Positions 51,937-61,570 of a stretch of DNA of 64,000 nt are shown here, piece after piece. The stretch comes from Chloroflexota bacterium (GTDB taxonomy: Bacteria > Chloroflexota > Anaerolineae > Anaerolineales > Villigracilaceae): positions 1-64,000 of the forward strand of contig JAKAKJ010000027.1 in assembly GCA_021824575.1 (NCBI GenBank). The letters are read 5' to 3'. Position numbers and translations under genes: made by a program. The notes under the pieces were generated by a model that saw only the letters and a program-made list of their open reading frames with translations, was not told the origin of the DNA and searched no databases. Positions within the stretch are counted from its first letter, which is position 1. Every line of letters starts with the position of its first letter.

Positions 51937-52128
51937 ATGTTTGATATTGGAGTTCCTGAACTGCTGATTATCCTGGTGATTGTCATCCTGCTGTTTGGCG
52001 TAGGACGCATTGGGAAGATCGCCGGAGAGATGGGCAAAGGCATCCGTGAATTCCGCGATGGCTTGAATGGCGTAGGCGAAGAGACCAAAACCAGTAATGA
52101 CAAACAAGAATCGCAGAAAGAGGCGTAA
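51937..52128 (+). CDS. tatA: Sec-independent translocase protein TatA
   Basis: A 63-residue TatA: a short N-terminus and hydrophobic helix (VPELLIILVIVILLFG), the hinge, an amphipathic helix (GRIGKIAGEMGKGIREFRDG) and a charged tail. It begins 22 bases after the radical SAM stop with AAGGAG upstream. It forms the pore-like assemblies of the Tat system for folded cofactor-bearing proteins, here probably the DmsA-type enzyme at 53551. Confidence 0.92.
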   Translation: MFDIGVPELLIILVIVILLFGVGRIGKIAGEMGKGIREFRDGLNGVGEETKTSNDKQESQKEA

Positions 52129-52134
52129 TCTGCT

Positions 52135-52926
52135 GTGACAACAAACGTTCCGGTTGAGAAGAAGCCTCAACATTCCTGGCATGATTACTTAGGCGCGCTG
52201 GGTCGTGCGCATCGCAAGGCCAGCGTTGAGTTAGGGCCGTCTCTGCCGCTCCTCCAACATTTGAATGAGTTGCGACAGCGATTGTTCAAGGCTTTGGCAG
52301 CGGTCGCGGTCACAACTGTGATCAGCTTCATCTTTGCCAAGCAATTGATCAACTATCTGGCATCCCCCGTTGGCGGAAGTCAGGCGTTGGTTTCTATCGA
52401 AGTGACTGAAAACATTGCTGTCTACATGCGCGTTTCCCTGCTCAGTGGGCTAGTGTTGGGAATGCCTTTTGTGCTGTATCAGCTCATGCGTTTTATTCTG
52501 CCAGGCCTAAAAGGGAACGAGCGTCTTTGGTTGCTGGTGGGCGTGCCGCTGGCCAGTGCGTTGTTTGTTATGGGCGTTGCCTTTACTTGGTTTGTGATGA
52601 TACCGAACGCGGTGCCATTTCTAACGAATTTCATTGGGATCACCACCCATGTACGTCCAGCCAACTATTTTGATTTCATAACTACGCTAATGTTCTGGAT
52701 CGGGCTAAGTTTTGAGATGCCCATTGTGATGATGATGCTTGCCAAGCTGAAATTCATCACCGCCGGTCAACTGGCACGCGGCTGGCGTTACGCGGTGGTT
52801 ATTATCGCCGTAATTGCGGCCGCGATCACTCCCACAGTGGACCCAATTAACATGAGTCTAGTGATGGCACCGCTGATGGGTCTGTACCTGGTCAGTGTGT
52901 TGCTGACCGCAATTGCCGGGAGGTAA
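52135..52926 (+). CDS. tatC: Sec-independent translocase protein TatC
   Basis: A 263-residue six-helix membrane protein, the Tat signal-peptide receptor. The family N-terminal motif PLLQHLNELRQRLFKAL is at about residue 38, later with VLYQLMRFILPGLKGNERLW and FEMPIVMMMLAKL. The roughly 35 residues before the motif are an extension. The start is GTG 52135, six bases after the tatA stop. It lies between the two TatA/B-type genes. Confidence 0.94.
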   Translation: MTTNVPVEKKPQHSWHDYLGALGRAHRKASVELGPSLPLLQHLNELRQRLFKALAAVAVTTVISFIFAKQLINYLASPVGGSQALVSIEVTENIAVYMRVSLLSGLVLGMPFVLYQLMRFILPGLKGNERLWLLVGVPLASALFVMGVAFTWFVMIPNAVPFLTNFIGITTHVRPANYFDFITTLMFWIGLSFEMPIVMMMLAKLKFITAGQLARGWRYAVVIIAVIAAAITPTVDPINMSLVMAPLMGLYLVSVLLTAIAGR

Positions 52927-52929
52927 GCC

Positions 52930-53187
52930 ATGGATATTTTTGGAATTGGCACTGATGAGTTACTGGTTATCATGCTGCTGGCTGCTATTGTGCTTGGCCC
53001 GGAAAGGCTGGCCCGGTTGGCGCGTGAAGCAGGCAAGTTGATACGAGACCTGCGGGCATATTTTGGCTCACTTAGTGACGAACTGAAAAACGAGTTGGAT
53101 GTATTGGATGAATTGCGCGATGTGAAACGCGAAATTAATCATGTCTTGGACGATGTTGGATCGAATCACAAAACACCTCACATCTAA
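52930..53187 (+). CDS. tatB: TatB-like (TatA/E/B family) translocase protein
   Basis: An 85-residue protein: MDIFGIGTDELLVIMLLAAIV helix, the TatB-type LGPERLARLAREAGKLIRDL hinge and amphipathic helix, then a long charged coil (ELKNELDVLDELRDVKREIN). The LGPE sequence and the longer coil fit TatB rather than TatA. It starts three bases after the tatC stop. A strong hairpin follows the gene at 53255. Confidence 0.82.
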   Translation: MDIFGIGTDELLVIMLLAAIVLGPERLARLAREAGKLIRDLRAYFGSLSDELKNELDVLDELRDVKREINHVLDDVGSNHKTPHI

Positions 53188-53550
53188 CCCATGTGATTGA
53201 CGCAAATCCACTGGTAACAGACAAAATTCCAAAGGTTGTCAATCCGACAAAATAGAACAACCCGGCTGGCAAGCAGAGCCGGGTTGTTCCATGCCGGATG
53301 GAAGTTACTGGTTTCCTACAAATCCCAAAATCACCCACTTGGGTGAGGCAGGACTCTTCTGCCGGGGGATGTTGTACTTGCGGGGTGGAAGTATCCTATT
53401 CGTGCAAAAAATTACAAAGATACATGCTTAATAAGTCAAGTCAGGAGCGTGCCTATTGAAACATAAGCTTTGTAGTCCAAATGAGCCTTTGGCTCAGCTC
53501 CTTATGGAGCAGGTCGTTATTTCCGCAGATGAATTTCTGGAGGAAAAGGT
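53188..53550. other. 363-base region between the Tat genes and the exported molybdoenzyme
   Basis: Contains the strong hairpin at 53255-53289 and probably the promoter of the second operon in the AT-rich stretch near 53400-53450 (GTGCAAAAAATTACAAAG and TACATGCTTAATAAG). GGAGG lies at 53539-53543, before ATG 53551. No gene is seen in it. Confidence 0.45.
53255..53289 (+). terminator. Strong hairpin after the Tat genes
   Basis: A perfect 13-bp stem GAACAACCCGGCT / AGCCGGGTTGTTC with a nine-base loop. There is no long T-run behind it, so it may be a Rho-assisted terminator or mRNA end-protection site. It separates the 42551-53187 operon from the exported complex. Confidence 0.65.
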
Positions 53551-55965
53551 ATGAGTGAAAAAAATTTCATCAAGAAAGCTTTGACCGAAACAGTCATGAC
53601 CCGCCGCAGCTTCCTGAAATGGAGCGCTGCTTTGGGTGGTACCGCTGCATTGGCGGGAGGCTTGAACTTCGGTCTCAAGACAGTTGAAAAGGCAGCCGCT
53701 GCATCCGCGCCAGAAGAGATCATGACGATTGGTTGCTACCACAACTGCGGCGGACGCTGCATTTTGGGCGCAGTTGTCAAGGATGGAACTGTTGTCCGCC
53801 TGGTTCCTGATCCGACCACAGAAGAAGACCCGATTCATAACCCGCGGGCCATTCCGTGCCTGCGCGGTCGCTCACAGATCCATCGCGTCTATGCGGCGGA
53901 GCGCCTTAAATACCCGTTGAAGAGAACCGGGAAGCGTGGCGAGGGCAAGTTCGAACGCATCTCCTGGCAGGAAGCGTTGGATACCATTGCCAGCGAACTT
54001 AAGCGCATCAAGGACAAATATGGAAATGAATCCTTGTATATGCACTATGCGTCAGGTGTGAACTGGACAGGCCCGAATGGGAGAGGTCCATTGGCCCGCC
54101 TGATGATTTTGTTCGGCGGTTACATGAATTACTACAATTCCTACAGCACCGCCTGCTACAGCTCTGTGATGCCATACATCACAGGTGGTTCTGGCAACAC
54201 AGCCGACGATGTGCTCAATGCAAAACTGGTGGTGCTCTTTGGTGACAATTCCGTCGTGACTCGTGCTGGTGGTGATAATAACGGATACTACTACATGAAA
54301 GCCAAGGAAAACGGCACCAAGTTCATCGTAGTGGATCCAATAAAGACCGATACGGCTGCCGCCTTGGAAGCCGATTGGTATCCCATCTATGGTGGTACAG
54401 ATGTTGCATTGATCGCGGCGTTGTCTTACGTGATGGTCAAGGAAAACTTGTACGACAAGGATTTCATGGCTACTCACTCGGTCGGTTTTGATGAGGATAC
54501 GCTGCCGGAGGGTGCTCCCGCAAATAGCTCTTGGATGGCCTACATCATGGGGCAAAGCGACGATGGGGTTGAGAAGACACCCGAATGGGCCTCTCAAATT
54601 ACCGGTCTCCCGGCTGAACGGATTGTGAATCTGGCGCGCGAGATGGCGAACACGAAACCCTGCGCCATGTTCCAAGGTTGGGGCTGGCAACGTCGTGCCT
54701 ATGGCGAACAACCAGTGCGTGCCCTCCCAATTCTAGCTGCTATGACGGGAAACTTCGGCGTCAGCGGCGGCGGTCCCGGTATGCGCCCGTCTGGCATGAG
54801 CTTCAAGATAACCAGTGCCCCCCCTGTACCGGCCAATCCCATCAAGGCCGCCTTCCCAGTATTCAAATGGCCGGATTTCATTACACGCGGTACTGAGATG
54901 ACCAGCGGCCCTGTAGATCGCATTCATGGCGCTGATAAACTCGATGCCAGCATGAAGTTCATGTGGAACTTCGGTGGCAACACCATTATCAACCAGCACT
55001 CTGATGTCAATGGCACCGCCAAGGTGCTTCAGGATGAAAGTCTTCTGGAGTTTATTGTGACCGTTGATGTTCAGATGACACCCAGCGCGAGATTCTCGGA
55101 CATCGTATTACCTGAAACAACCGGATTCGAATCTGACAACATCATTACCGGTGAGGGTCACGGCGAGAAAGGTAATCATGCCTGGGTATTGTATAACCAT
55201 CAGGTTGTCCAACCGTTATTCGAAGACCAACCATCCTTGTGGATCGCAGAACAATTGGCGGATCGCCTTGGGCTTGGCGATGCCTTCCGCGATGGACATC
55301 AGACACCTGATGACTGGATGCAAGATATGGTCGCCTCTGCCCAAAAGAATTACTCGGATTTCCCATCCCTGACTGATTTCAAGAAAGTGGGCATCTACAA
55401 AGTTAGCAGTAACAAACCGGTGATTGCATTTGCTGACTTCCGGGCTGACCCGGTAGCCAATCCATTGGCAACCCAAACCGGTAAGATTGAAATCTACTCA
55501 CCTTTCCTGGCCAGCCAGAACGATCCGAAAGAAATCCCGGCGATTCCCAAATACATTCCCGAATGGGAAGGCGTTAGTGACCCGCTGCGGAAGAAGTATC
55601 CATTGCTGATGTCAACGACACACTGGGTCGCCCGCTCACACTCGACCTTCGATAACGTGGATTACCTGCGTGAAGCCCACCCGCAAGCCATTTGGATCAA
55701 CGCTTTGGATGCGAAACAGCGCGGTATCAAGAACGGCGATATGGTCAAAGTGTACAACGACCGTGGTGAAGTCCACCTGCCAGCTTATGTGACCAATCGT
55801 ATTCGCCCAGGTTACACCAATATGCCGCAGGGCGGCTGGTATACGCCAGATAGCAGCGGTGTGGATACACGTGGTTGTGCAAATGTCCTTACCAAATATC
55901 AACCCACACCGTTTGCGAAAGGTAATCCTCAGCACACGAACCTGGTACAGGTCGAGAAGGTCTGA
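53551..55965 (+). CDS. Tat-exported DMSO-reductase-family molybdoenzyme catalytic subunit (DmsA-like)
   Basis: An 804-residue enzyme. The Tat signal has TRRSFLKWSAALGG, with Arg18-Arg19, and a hydrophobic run with Ala residues to about 50. FeS ligands are Cys62-x3-Cys66-x3-Cys70-x32-Cys103 as in DmsA. The probable molybdenum-ligand region reads NYYNSYSTACYSS, with Ser as in DmsA-type enzymes. Later come MFQGWGWQRRAYGEQPVRAL and a C-terminal cofactor domain (MPQGGWYTPDSSG). It sits outside the membrane with its DmsB- and DmsC-type partners encoded directly downstream. Relatives reduce S-oxides, N-oxides and other compounds; the substrate here cannot be fixed from sequence. Confidence 0.92.
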   Translation: MSEKNFIKKALTETVMTRRSFLKWSAALGGTAALAGGLNFGLKTVEKAAAASAPEEIMTIGCYHNCGGRCILGAVVKDGTVVRLVPDPTTEEDPIHNPRAIPCLRGRSQIHRVYAAERLKYPLKRTGKRGEGKFERISWQEALDTIASELKRIKDKYGNESLYMHYASGVNWTGPNGRGPLARLMILFGGYMNYYNSYSTACYSSVMPYITGGSGNTADDVLNAKLVVLFGDNSVVTRAGGDNNGYYYMKAKENGTKFIVVDPIKTDTAAALEADWYPIYGGTDVALIAALSYVMVKENLYDKDFMATHSVGFDEDTLPEGAPANSSWMAYIMGQSDDGVEKTPEWASQITGLPAERIVNLAREMANTKPCAMFQGWGWQRRAYGEQPVRALPILAAMTGNFGVSGGGPGMRPSGMSFKITSAPPVPANPIKAAFPVFKWPDFITRGTEMTSGPVDRIHGADKLDASMKFMWNFGGNTIINQHSDVNGTAKVLQDESLLEFIVTVDVQMTPSARFSDIVLPETTGFESDNIITGEGHGEKGNHAWVLYNHQVVQPLFEDQPSLWIAEQLADRLGLGDAFRDGHQTPDDWMQDMVASAQKNYSDFPSLTDFKKVGIYKVSSNKPVIAFADFRADPVANPLATQTGKIEIYSPFLASQNDPKEIPAIPKYIPEWEGVSDPLRKKYPLLMSTTHWVARSHSTFDNVDYLREAHPQAIWINALDAKQRGIKNGDMVKVYNDRGEVHLPAYVTNRIRPGYTNMPQGGWYTPDSSGVDTRGCANVLTKYQPTPFAKGNPQHTNLVQVEKV

Positions 55966-55978
55966 GAGGAGTTGAACT

Positions 55979-56614
55979 ATGGCTAAACAAATGGCTTTTT
56001 ATGTGAACATAGCTGAATGCGTGGGCTGTAAAGCCTGTCAAGTTGCATGCAAGGATAAGAACAATCTTCCTGACGGGATCCGCTGGCGAAGGGTGTTTGA
56101 ATACGAAGGCGGCGAATGGGTTAACCAAGCTGGGACCTTGATCCCCAGCAACCTGTTTACATACTTCGTTTCAGCAGCCTGCATGCATTGCCAAAACCCG
56201 ATCTGTCTGGAAGTCTGTCCGGCTGAGGCAATTTCCAAACGCGCTGACGGCATCGTTTTGATTGACGATCAGAAGTGCGTTGGCTGTCGATATTGCTCGT
56301 GGGCTTGTCCTTACGGCGCGCCCCAATTCAATGAGAAGCTCGGTGTCATGACGAAATGTACGTTCTGCTCCGACCTAATTGACCAAGGTGGACATCCTGC
56401 TTGCGTTGACGCTTGTCCCTACCGGGCTCTGGAATTTGGCGATCTTGAAGAACTACGAGCCAAACACGGCAATTTTGACAATCCAGCCCCATTGCCCGAT
56501 CCATCCTTCACCAATCCTTCCATTGTCTACGGTGCCAATGGTGAGACAGAGGTATCCAATCAGGCAACTGGTCACATCATGAACCTTGAGGAGATTCCAA
56601 ATGAACACGCGTGA
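55979..56614 (+). CDS. DmsB-like four-cluster ferredoxin subunit
   Basis: A 211-residue FeS subunit with CVGCKACQVACKDKNN, CMHCQNPICLEVCP, CVGCRYCSWACPYGAP and CTFCSDLI plus CVDACPYRAL, giving four [4Fe-4S] clusters. It carries electrons between the membrane anchor and the exported catalytic subunit and should ride through Tat bound to it, since it has no signal. It starts 13 bases after the dmsA-like stop (GAGAGGAG upstream) and overlaps the dmsC-like gene by 14 bases. Confidence 0.94.
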   Translation: MAKQMAFYVNIAECVGCKACQVACKDKNNLPDGIRWRRVFEYEGGEWVNQAGTLIPSNLFTYFVSAACMHCQNPICLEVCPAEAISKRADGIVLIDDQKCVGCRYCSWACPYGAPQFNEKLGVMTKCTFCSDLIDQGGHPACVDACPYRALEFGDLEELRAKHGNFDNPAPLPDPSFTNPSIVYGANGETEVSNQATGHIMNLEEIPNEHA

Positions 56615-57521
56615 TTGGGCACTGATTACCTTTACCATCCTGACCCAAATGTCCGTAGGGTCCTTCCTTGTTCTAGGGATCTTGCACTATTATGCCAGCC
56701 GTAAAGCGGGAATGAAGGAAGCTGACCGCTTGAGCGACTATGCACTTCTGTCAATCATTGTCGCTTTTGGTTTGGCGCTACTGGCTTCGCTGTTGCATTT
56801 GGGCAATCCGCTCAATGCGCCGCGGGCAGTAACTCACTTGGCTACCTCCTGGTTGAGCCGGGAGATTTTCTCCGGTGTCATCTTTGCCGTCCTGGCAGCT
56901 GTCTTTGCCTTGATGCAATGGCGTAAGATCGGCTCGTTTGCTGTACGTAACGTGATTGCTTGGATCGCTGCCATTGTGGGCTTGATTCTGGTTTTCGTTG
57001 AATCCCAAGTCTACATGTTGCCGACCGATCCTTCATGGAACACCTTTGCTACGCCTATAACCTTCTACGCCACAACGCTGCTGCTTGGTTCCCTGGCGAT
57101 GGGCGCTGCCCTTGTAGCCAATTACGCTTACATCCAAAGAAAAGATTCCAACGGTGCCAAAGTACAGGCTGAACTTTTGCGAAATGCATTGCGAGGTATC
57201 GCGGTAGCCTCAGTAGTATTGCTCGGCATTGAATTTGTGGTGATCCCACTCTATGTAGCCTACCTGGCAACCGGAAGTTCTGCCGCTATCGCCAGCACCC
57301 AATTAATGATTGGTCCTTTTGGGCTGATATTCCTGTTACGGTTGCTTTTCGCCTTCGTTGGCGCTGGTGTGTTTGGTCTGTTCCTTTATCAGATTGCCCA
57401 AGCAGCTGGTAAGGAAAGGACACTGAGCTATCTCGCCTATTGTGCTTTTGTACTCGTGCTGGTTGCTGAAGTACTCGGGCGCTTCTTGTTCTATGCGACC
57501 CGTGTACGCATTGGCGTCTAA
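56601..57521 (+). CDS. DmsC-like membrane anchor subunit
   Basis: A 306-residue membrane protein with eight hydrophobic helices. The family signature ASLLHLGNPLNAP followed by SWLSREIFSGVIFAVL (HLG-x-P ... SxEIxSG) is clear. It should oxidise menaquinol and pass electrons to the DmsB-like subunit. ATG 56601 is preferred because GAGGAG lies seven bases upstream; an upstream in-frame codon at 56586 lies in the dmsB-like gene. Confidence 0.9.
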   Translation: MNTRDWALITFTILTQMSVGSFLVLGILHYYASRKAGMKEADRLSDYALLSIIVAFGLALLASLLHLGNPLNAPRAVTHLATSWLSREIFSGVIFAVLAAVFALMQWRKIGSFAVRNVIAWIAAIVGLILVFVESQVYMLPTDPSWNTFATPITFYATTLLLGSLAMGAALVANYAYIQRKDSNGAKVQAELLRNALRGIAVASVVLLGIEFVVIPLYVAYLATGSSAAIASTQLMIGPFGLIFLLRLLFAFVGAGVFGLFLYQIAQAAGKERTLSYLAYCAFVLVLVAEVLGRFLFYATRVRIGV

Positions 57522-57564
57522 CCGACAAGACGGATAGTTCCAAAGGCAGTTCCAATGATATACG

Positions 57565-57595
57565 GCTTGGGGCAGGCCGAAAACCTGCCCCAAGC
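57565..57595 (+). terminator. Strong hairpin between the dmsC-like and WD40 genes
   Basis: A perfect 12-bp stem GCTTGGGGCAGG / CCTGCCCCAAGC with a seven-base loop. No T-tract follows. It may partly end the transcript or set the level of downstream genes. Confidence 0.6.
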
Positions 57596-57647
57596 TCTCA
57601 GTTCCGTGCAAGTGTGACCATAGAAGTAATTGAGACAAACGGTTTCT

Positions 57648-60600
57648 ATGAGTTCGCGGCGGCTTTCGCTCCCTCTAATCATTTTGGGCTTAGTGCCAGT
57701 TTTCTTGACACTAACTGGTTTATTGCCAGCTCCAGCGAGTGTACATGCCGTGCAAGTGATTTCGCTGGCAGCAGACCATCAGGAGCGTGCCAACACAGTT
57801 GCATTTTCACCCGATGGAAAGATATTGGCTGTTGGCACGACAGCGGGAATTAATTTTTATAGCACATCCACATGGTTGAAGGTCGGCTTCGCGGGGACAA
57901 ACACGTGGGTACGCAGTTTGGCTTTTTCGCCCGATGGAACAACAATCGTTGCAGGATTATTTGATCAAACCGTGCAATTATGGCGTGTTTCGGATGTCAA
58001 GTTGTTGAAAACGTTCAACGGTCACACCAACTGGGTTTGGAGTGTTGCTTTTTCTCCCGACGGTCAAAGCGTAGCCTCCGCTTCAAATGATGGCACGATT
58101 CGTATCTGGCAAGTGCATGAAGATGCTGTACCTTTGGTCATTAGTCGGGGTGCTCAGAGTGTCAGGGCTATCGCGTTTTCTCCCAATGGTCAACTGATAG
58201 CTGCTGGCCTGAGCAACGGGGATATTCACTTGTGGCGGACGAGCGATGGAACTCTCGTTCAAACTATGAAGGGCCATACCGATTGGGTTCGCTGTCTGGC
58301 TTTTTCACCTGATGGAAAACTATTGGCGACTGGCGGATTCGACAAAACCATACGCCTGTGGAACGTAGCTGATGGTGTGCTTGTGCACACCCTGGAGGGG
58401 CATACAGCCAGTGTGTTGAGTATGGCCTTCTCAGCCGATGGAACATTGCTGGCCTCAGGCTCGGAAGATCGCACCATCCATCTCTGGCGCGTTTCAGATG
58501 GCAGCCAATTACAGGTATTTTCGGGGCATACGGACTTTGTCTTCACCGTTGCCTTCAGCCCGGATGGAAAGATGGTGGCTTCCGGTTCTAAAGATAGTTC
58601 GGTACGTGTGTGGCCGGTCGATTCATCTGCATTTGCAACTGATGTTCCTGAAACCGCTACTCCCACACAGCAGGCTGATGTAGCAAAAGAGAACGGACCC
58701 ACCAAACAGGTTCTGGATTGTGGCAACTGTCATCACCCTGAGGGGCAGATGCAGCCCCCACGCGTATTTGAAGTCCGTTGTGATACATGTCATGCCAATG
58801 GGATAGGCTTGGGCTTTTGTCCAGCGTTCCCGCGTTCACCAGATGCGCCGCCGATTGCAGCAATCACATACAATTTCCCAACTGGATTGGCCGGAGTGCC
58901 TGTTAATAGCAACAATCTTTCTGTCCTTATTGCAGCCCCGTCCAACGGCGAGACCCTATACGTCAAGGGAGACTACGTGGCACCCGCCTTTGTGACTGGC
59001 CAGGTTGTTTACGATAGCGGCTCGCCCTCGGATGTGAATCTGAGTCTGGAAATCTGGTCTGGGTCCAGTGAGACAGCCGCACTGACCGCACATCCAAACT
59101 CGAATGGAACGTTCAAGTTCGATCTAAGCATCAACCCATCAGGAGCTATTCCTTATACCCTTAAACCCGGCGGCCCCGATTGCATTTATTGTCATGCAGA
59201 TTACATCAGTGAAGCGCCCCTGCCGAAGGGCCAGGTACATCTCATTTTGACGGCAACCAGTCCGGATGGGGAACAAGCGCGGGATGACAGGTGGCTGAAT
59301 GTGGATGTCAGTGGTTTGGCCACCGTTCCCGTAAGCGTCATTGATGATATAACTGGACAACCCGTACCTGGGCTGACCGTACATGCCGACACCTTACTGT
59401 ACCAGTGGCGCAGCCGCTATGCCAGCCAGGTCACAGACCAAAATGGTGTTGCCAATTTTTCCCTGGAATCGCTTACTCAGGCTCAAACAGTCTACAAAGT
59501 GTATGTTCCAGCGACGGTTCTAAATGGCGATCTGTATACAAATACGGAATCATTACAAGTCACATTGCCTGCTGGAGCAACCTCCGCTCCAGCGCTGACC
59601 ATCCACGTCCACAAACAAACAGGCAAAATTACAGGCACACTTCGTGGCATGGAAGTTGCCAACTTAACCAGCCTCCCAATCTGGGCCATCGCCATGCCCG
59701 ATGGTCCGGCCTATCAAACAATCGCTTCAGCGAATGGCGCTTTTGTTTTTCAGAATATTCCTGTCCGCCAGTATTTGATTATCCCTGATTCGCAGATATT
59801 GGAGGCTTACGGTTATCAATCCACACCACAAGCTGTGGATCTGACCAAGGTACCTTCCGCAAATGTCTCACTGGAACTCCGCAAAAGCGCCAACCTCACT
59901 GGTCAAATCGAAGATCAGAATGGCAGTGCGCTGCCGTTTGCATGGTTGACGTTGAATACCGCCAATGTTGTGCAGGCTGTCAATCCGGCTTCGAAGCAGT
60001 ATGTTTTGCCTCTGTTGTCAGTCAACTCCTATCAGCTAAGTGCTGTAGCCCCCGGATATTATGCCGAGACCGTGCAAGTCAATTCATCGAAAGGCGCCAA
60101 TCAGCTTGACCTAAAACTCATCCTGCGTCCGGAGACGAGGCAGATAAATTGGGGGAACGGCAACGTTCTTATCCCGTCTGACACATCCGCTCGAGTAGAT
60201 GGATTGACGATCCACATAGATCAAGGCTGGTTGTGGGGGCAGGGTGGAGCGACTCAGTCGCTAAACATCCAGATGTCAGATTCAGAGATTACCATACCGT
60301 CTGGGCAATTTGCCCTCGAACAGCCAGCTGGAAAAATTGGATGGCTCTATTTATATGCAGGAACAGCCCGCGTGCAATTGCCTGGCGGAACTGCGTCGGT
60401 TGCTTTGGGGACTGGCCAGATGATTGCGTTGGATGAAGGAGCCAGCCCGCTAAAAATGGAACCTACCCTGGCTAGTGCTCTTCATCTGGCGTTGGAGGAG
60501 GTTCCTATCGCTTCAGATTCCCAACCGCCTCTACGCGTCCGCCTCCAAAATTGGTTAATGAAAGGCGGAATCGATGTTGCCAAAATCGTCACTTTTGTCA

Positions 60601-60692
60601 CATATTTTTTGGCACTTCTTGCCCTAATAGGACTTCCTTTGTCTGTGTTATTCTGGTGGACTGGAAGCAAACGGAAACACATTTCCCAGTAG
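57648..60692 (+). CDS. Secreted WD40/three-haem/FecR-like protein with C-terminal membrane helix
   Basis: A 1014-residue protein from ATG 57648. An N-terminal signal peptide (RRLSLPLIILGLVPVFLTLT) leads to seven WD40 repeats (about residues 45-325) built on AFSPDGK...LWRVSDG units, enough for one full propeller. Three CxxCH haem-binding motifs follow: CGNCH 358-362, CDTCH 378-382 and CIYCH 512-516. Next come Ig-like or carboxypeptidase-regulatory-like beta repeats (TVPVSVIDDITGQPVPGLTV), a FecR-like segment (about 830-960) and one C-terminal helix (VTYFLALLALIGLPLSVLFW) with a basic tail. It lies just downstream of the exported reductase and probably is an extracellular electron-transfer or scaffold protein (inference). 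This exact domain order is not one I recognise. Confidence 0.8.
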   Translation: MSSRRLSLPLIILGLVPVFLTLTGLLPAPASVHAVQVISLAADHQERANTVAFSPDGKILAVGTTAGINFYSTSTWLKVGFAGTNTWVRSLAFSPDGTTIVAGLFDQTVQLWRVSDVKLLKTFNGHTNWVWSVAFSPDGQSVASASNDGTIRIWQVHEDAVPLVISRGAQSVRAIAFSPNGQLIAAGLSNGDIHLWRTSDGTLVQTMKGHTDWVRCLAFSPDGKLLATGGFDKTIRLWNVADGVLVHTLEGHTASVLSMAFSADGTLLASGSEDRTIHLWRVSDGSQLQVFSGHTDFVFTVAFSPDGKMVASGSKDSSVRVWPVDSSAFATDVPETATPTQQADVAKENGPTKQVLDCGNCHHPEGQMQPPRVFEVRCDTCHANGIGLGFCPAFPRSPDAPPIAAITYNFPTGLAGVPVNSNNLSVLIAAPSNGETLYVKGDYVAPAFVTGQVVYDSGSPSDVNLSLEIWSGSSETAALTAHPNSNGTFKFDLSINPSGAIPYTLKPGGPDCIYCHADYISEAPLPKGQVHLILTATSPDGEQARDDRWLNVDVSGLATVPVSVIDDITGQPVPGLTVHADTLLYQWRSRYASQVTDQNGVANFSLESLTQAQTVYKVYVPATVLNGDLYTNTESLQVTLPAGATSAPALTIHVHKQTGKITGTLRGMEVANLTSLPIWAIAMPDGPAYQTIASANGAFVFQNIPVRQYLIIPDSQILEAYGYQSTPQAVDLTKVPSANVSLELRKSANLTGQIEDQNGSALPFAWLTLNTANVVQAVNPASKQYVLPLLSVNSYQLSAVAPGYYAETVQVNSSKGANQLDLKLILRPETRQINWGNGNVLIPSDTSARVDGLTIHIDQGWLWGQGGATQSLNIQMSDSEITIPSGQFALEQPAGKIGWLYLYAGTARVQLPGGTASVALGTGQMIALDEGASPLKMEPTLASALHLALEEVPIASDSQPPLRVRLQNWLMKGGIDVAKIVTFVTYFLALLALIGLPLSVLFWWTGSKRKHISQ

Positions 60693-60717
60693 CCGCTTCG
60701 TATTCGAGAGGAACTTT

Positions 60718-61422
60718 ATGAAAAGCAACAACAATACCGAATGGACAAATTTCTTGACAGGAGAAATGTTATTGTTCCGCTTATTAGGTCAGGTGCTGTA
60801 TGCAGAGCCGAAGCAGAACCAGATTCAGGCTTTGTTCAGCGAAGATATCTTTTCCGAATCCCCGTTGGGATCAGATCAACCTGATATTGCCCACGGACTC
60901 CAACTCCTGCAAAATTGGGGCAGGCAAACCCACAACAATTCCGATGAAGGTGCATGCAAAGCACTCAAGGATGATTATCTTCAACTGTTCATTGGTTTGG
61001 ATTGGGTCCAAGCTCCGCCTTGGGAATCGGTTTACTTTAGCGAGAGACGTTTGCTTTTTCAAGAGCAGACATTGGATGTGCGCAACTGGTACTTGAAGTA
61101 CGATCTGCTTCCTGAGCGTTTGAATAATGAGCCTGATGATCACATTGGACTCGAGATGGCTTTCCTGTCTCACCTCGCCGAATTGGGGTTGAACGCCTTG
61201 GACCATCAAGATCAACCCGCCTTTGATGGATTATTGCAGACCCAACGCGACTTCGCCACGCGTCATTGTCTGCGCTGGGTGCCCATTTGGTGTGACCTGG
61301 TGGAGCAGAGCGCGAAAACGGGTTTTTATCGAGGCTTGGCTTGCCTTACGCGCGGTGGAATGCTGGAACTTTGCACACAGCTTGAAATTGAGGCCCCGGT
61401 GGTGGATGTTCCCTGGATGTAA
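60718..61422 (+). CDS. TorD-family chaperone (second copy)
   Basis: A 234-residue helical protein with YLQLFIGLDWVQAPPWESVYFSE, the TorD pattern of Leu-Phe and the Pro-x-Glu-Ser-Val-Tyr motif, then GLEMAFLSHLAELG. It should bind the Tat signal or cofactor-free form of the DmsA-like enzyme at 53551. It begins 25 bases after the WD40 gene (GAGAGGAAC upstream). It differs clearly from the other TorD copy at 46059, consistent with each enzyme having its own chaperone. Confidence 0.85.
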   Translation: MKSNNNTEWTNFLTGEMLLFRLLGQVLYAEPKQNQIQALFSEDIFSESPLGSDQPDIAHGLQLLQNWGRQTHNNSDEGACKALKDDYLQLFIGLDWVQAPPWESVYFSERRLLFQEQTLDVRNWYLKYDLLPERLNNEPDDHIGLEMAFLSHLAELGLNALDHQDQPAFDGLLQTQRDFATRHCLRWVPIWCDLVEQSAKTGFYRGLACLTRGGMLELCTQLEIEAPVVDVPWM

Positions 61423-61570
61423 TTCTTGTCATCATTGCAAACTGGCGGTCGAGTTGGTAAAGTATTCTTCGATGCCAAAGACCCTGGCCTGAAATGATTG
61501 ATTGAATTGTGCAATGTGAAATATTGTCTGAAATAAAAAACTTAATAATAATCTCTCCGATTCGCTCAGT

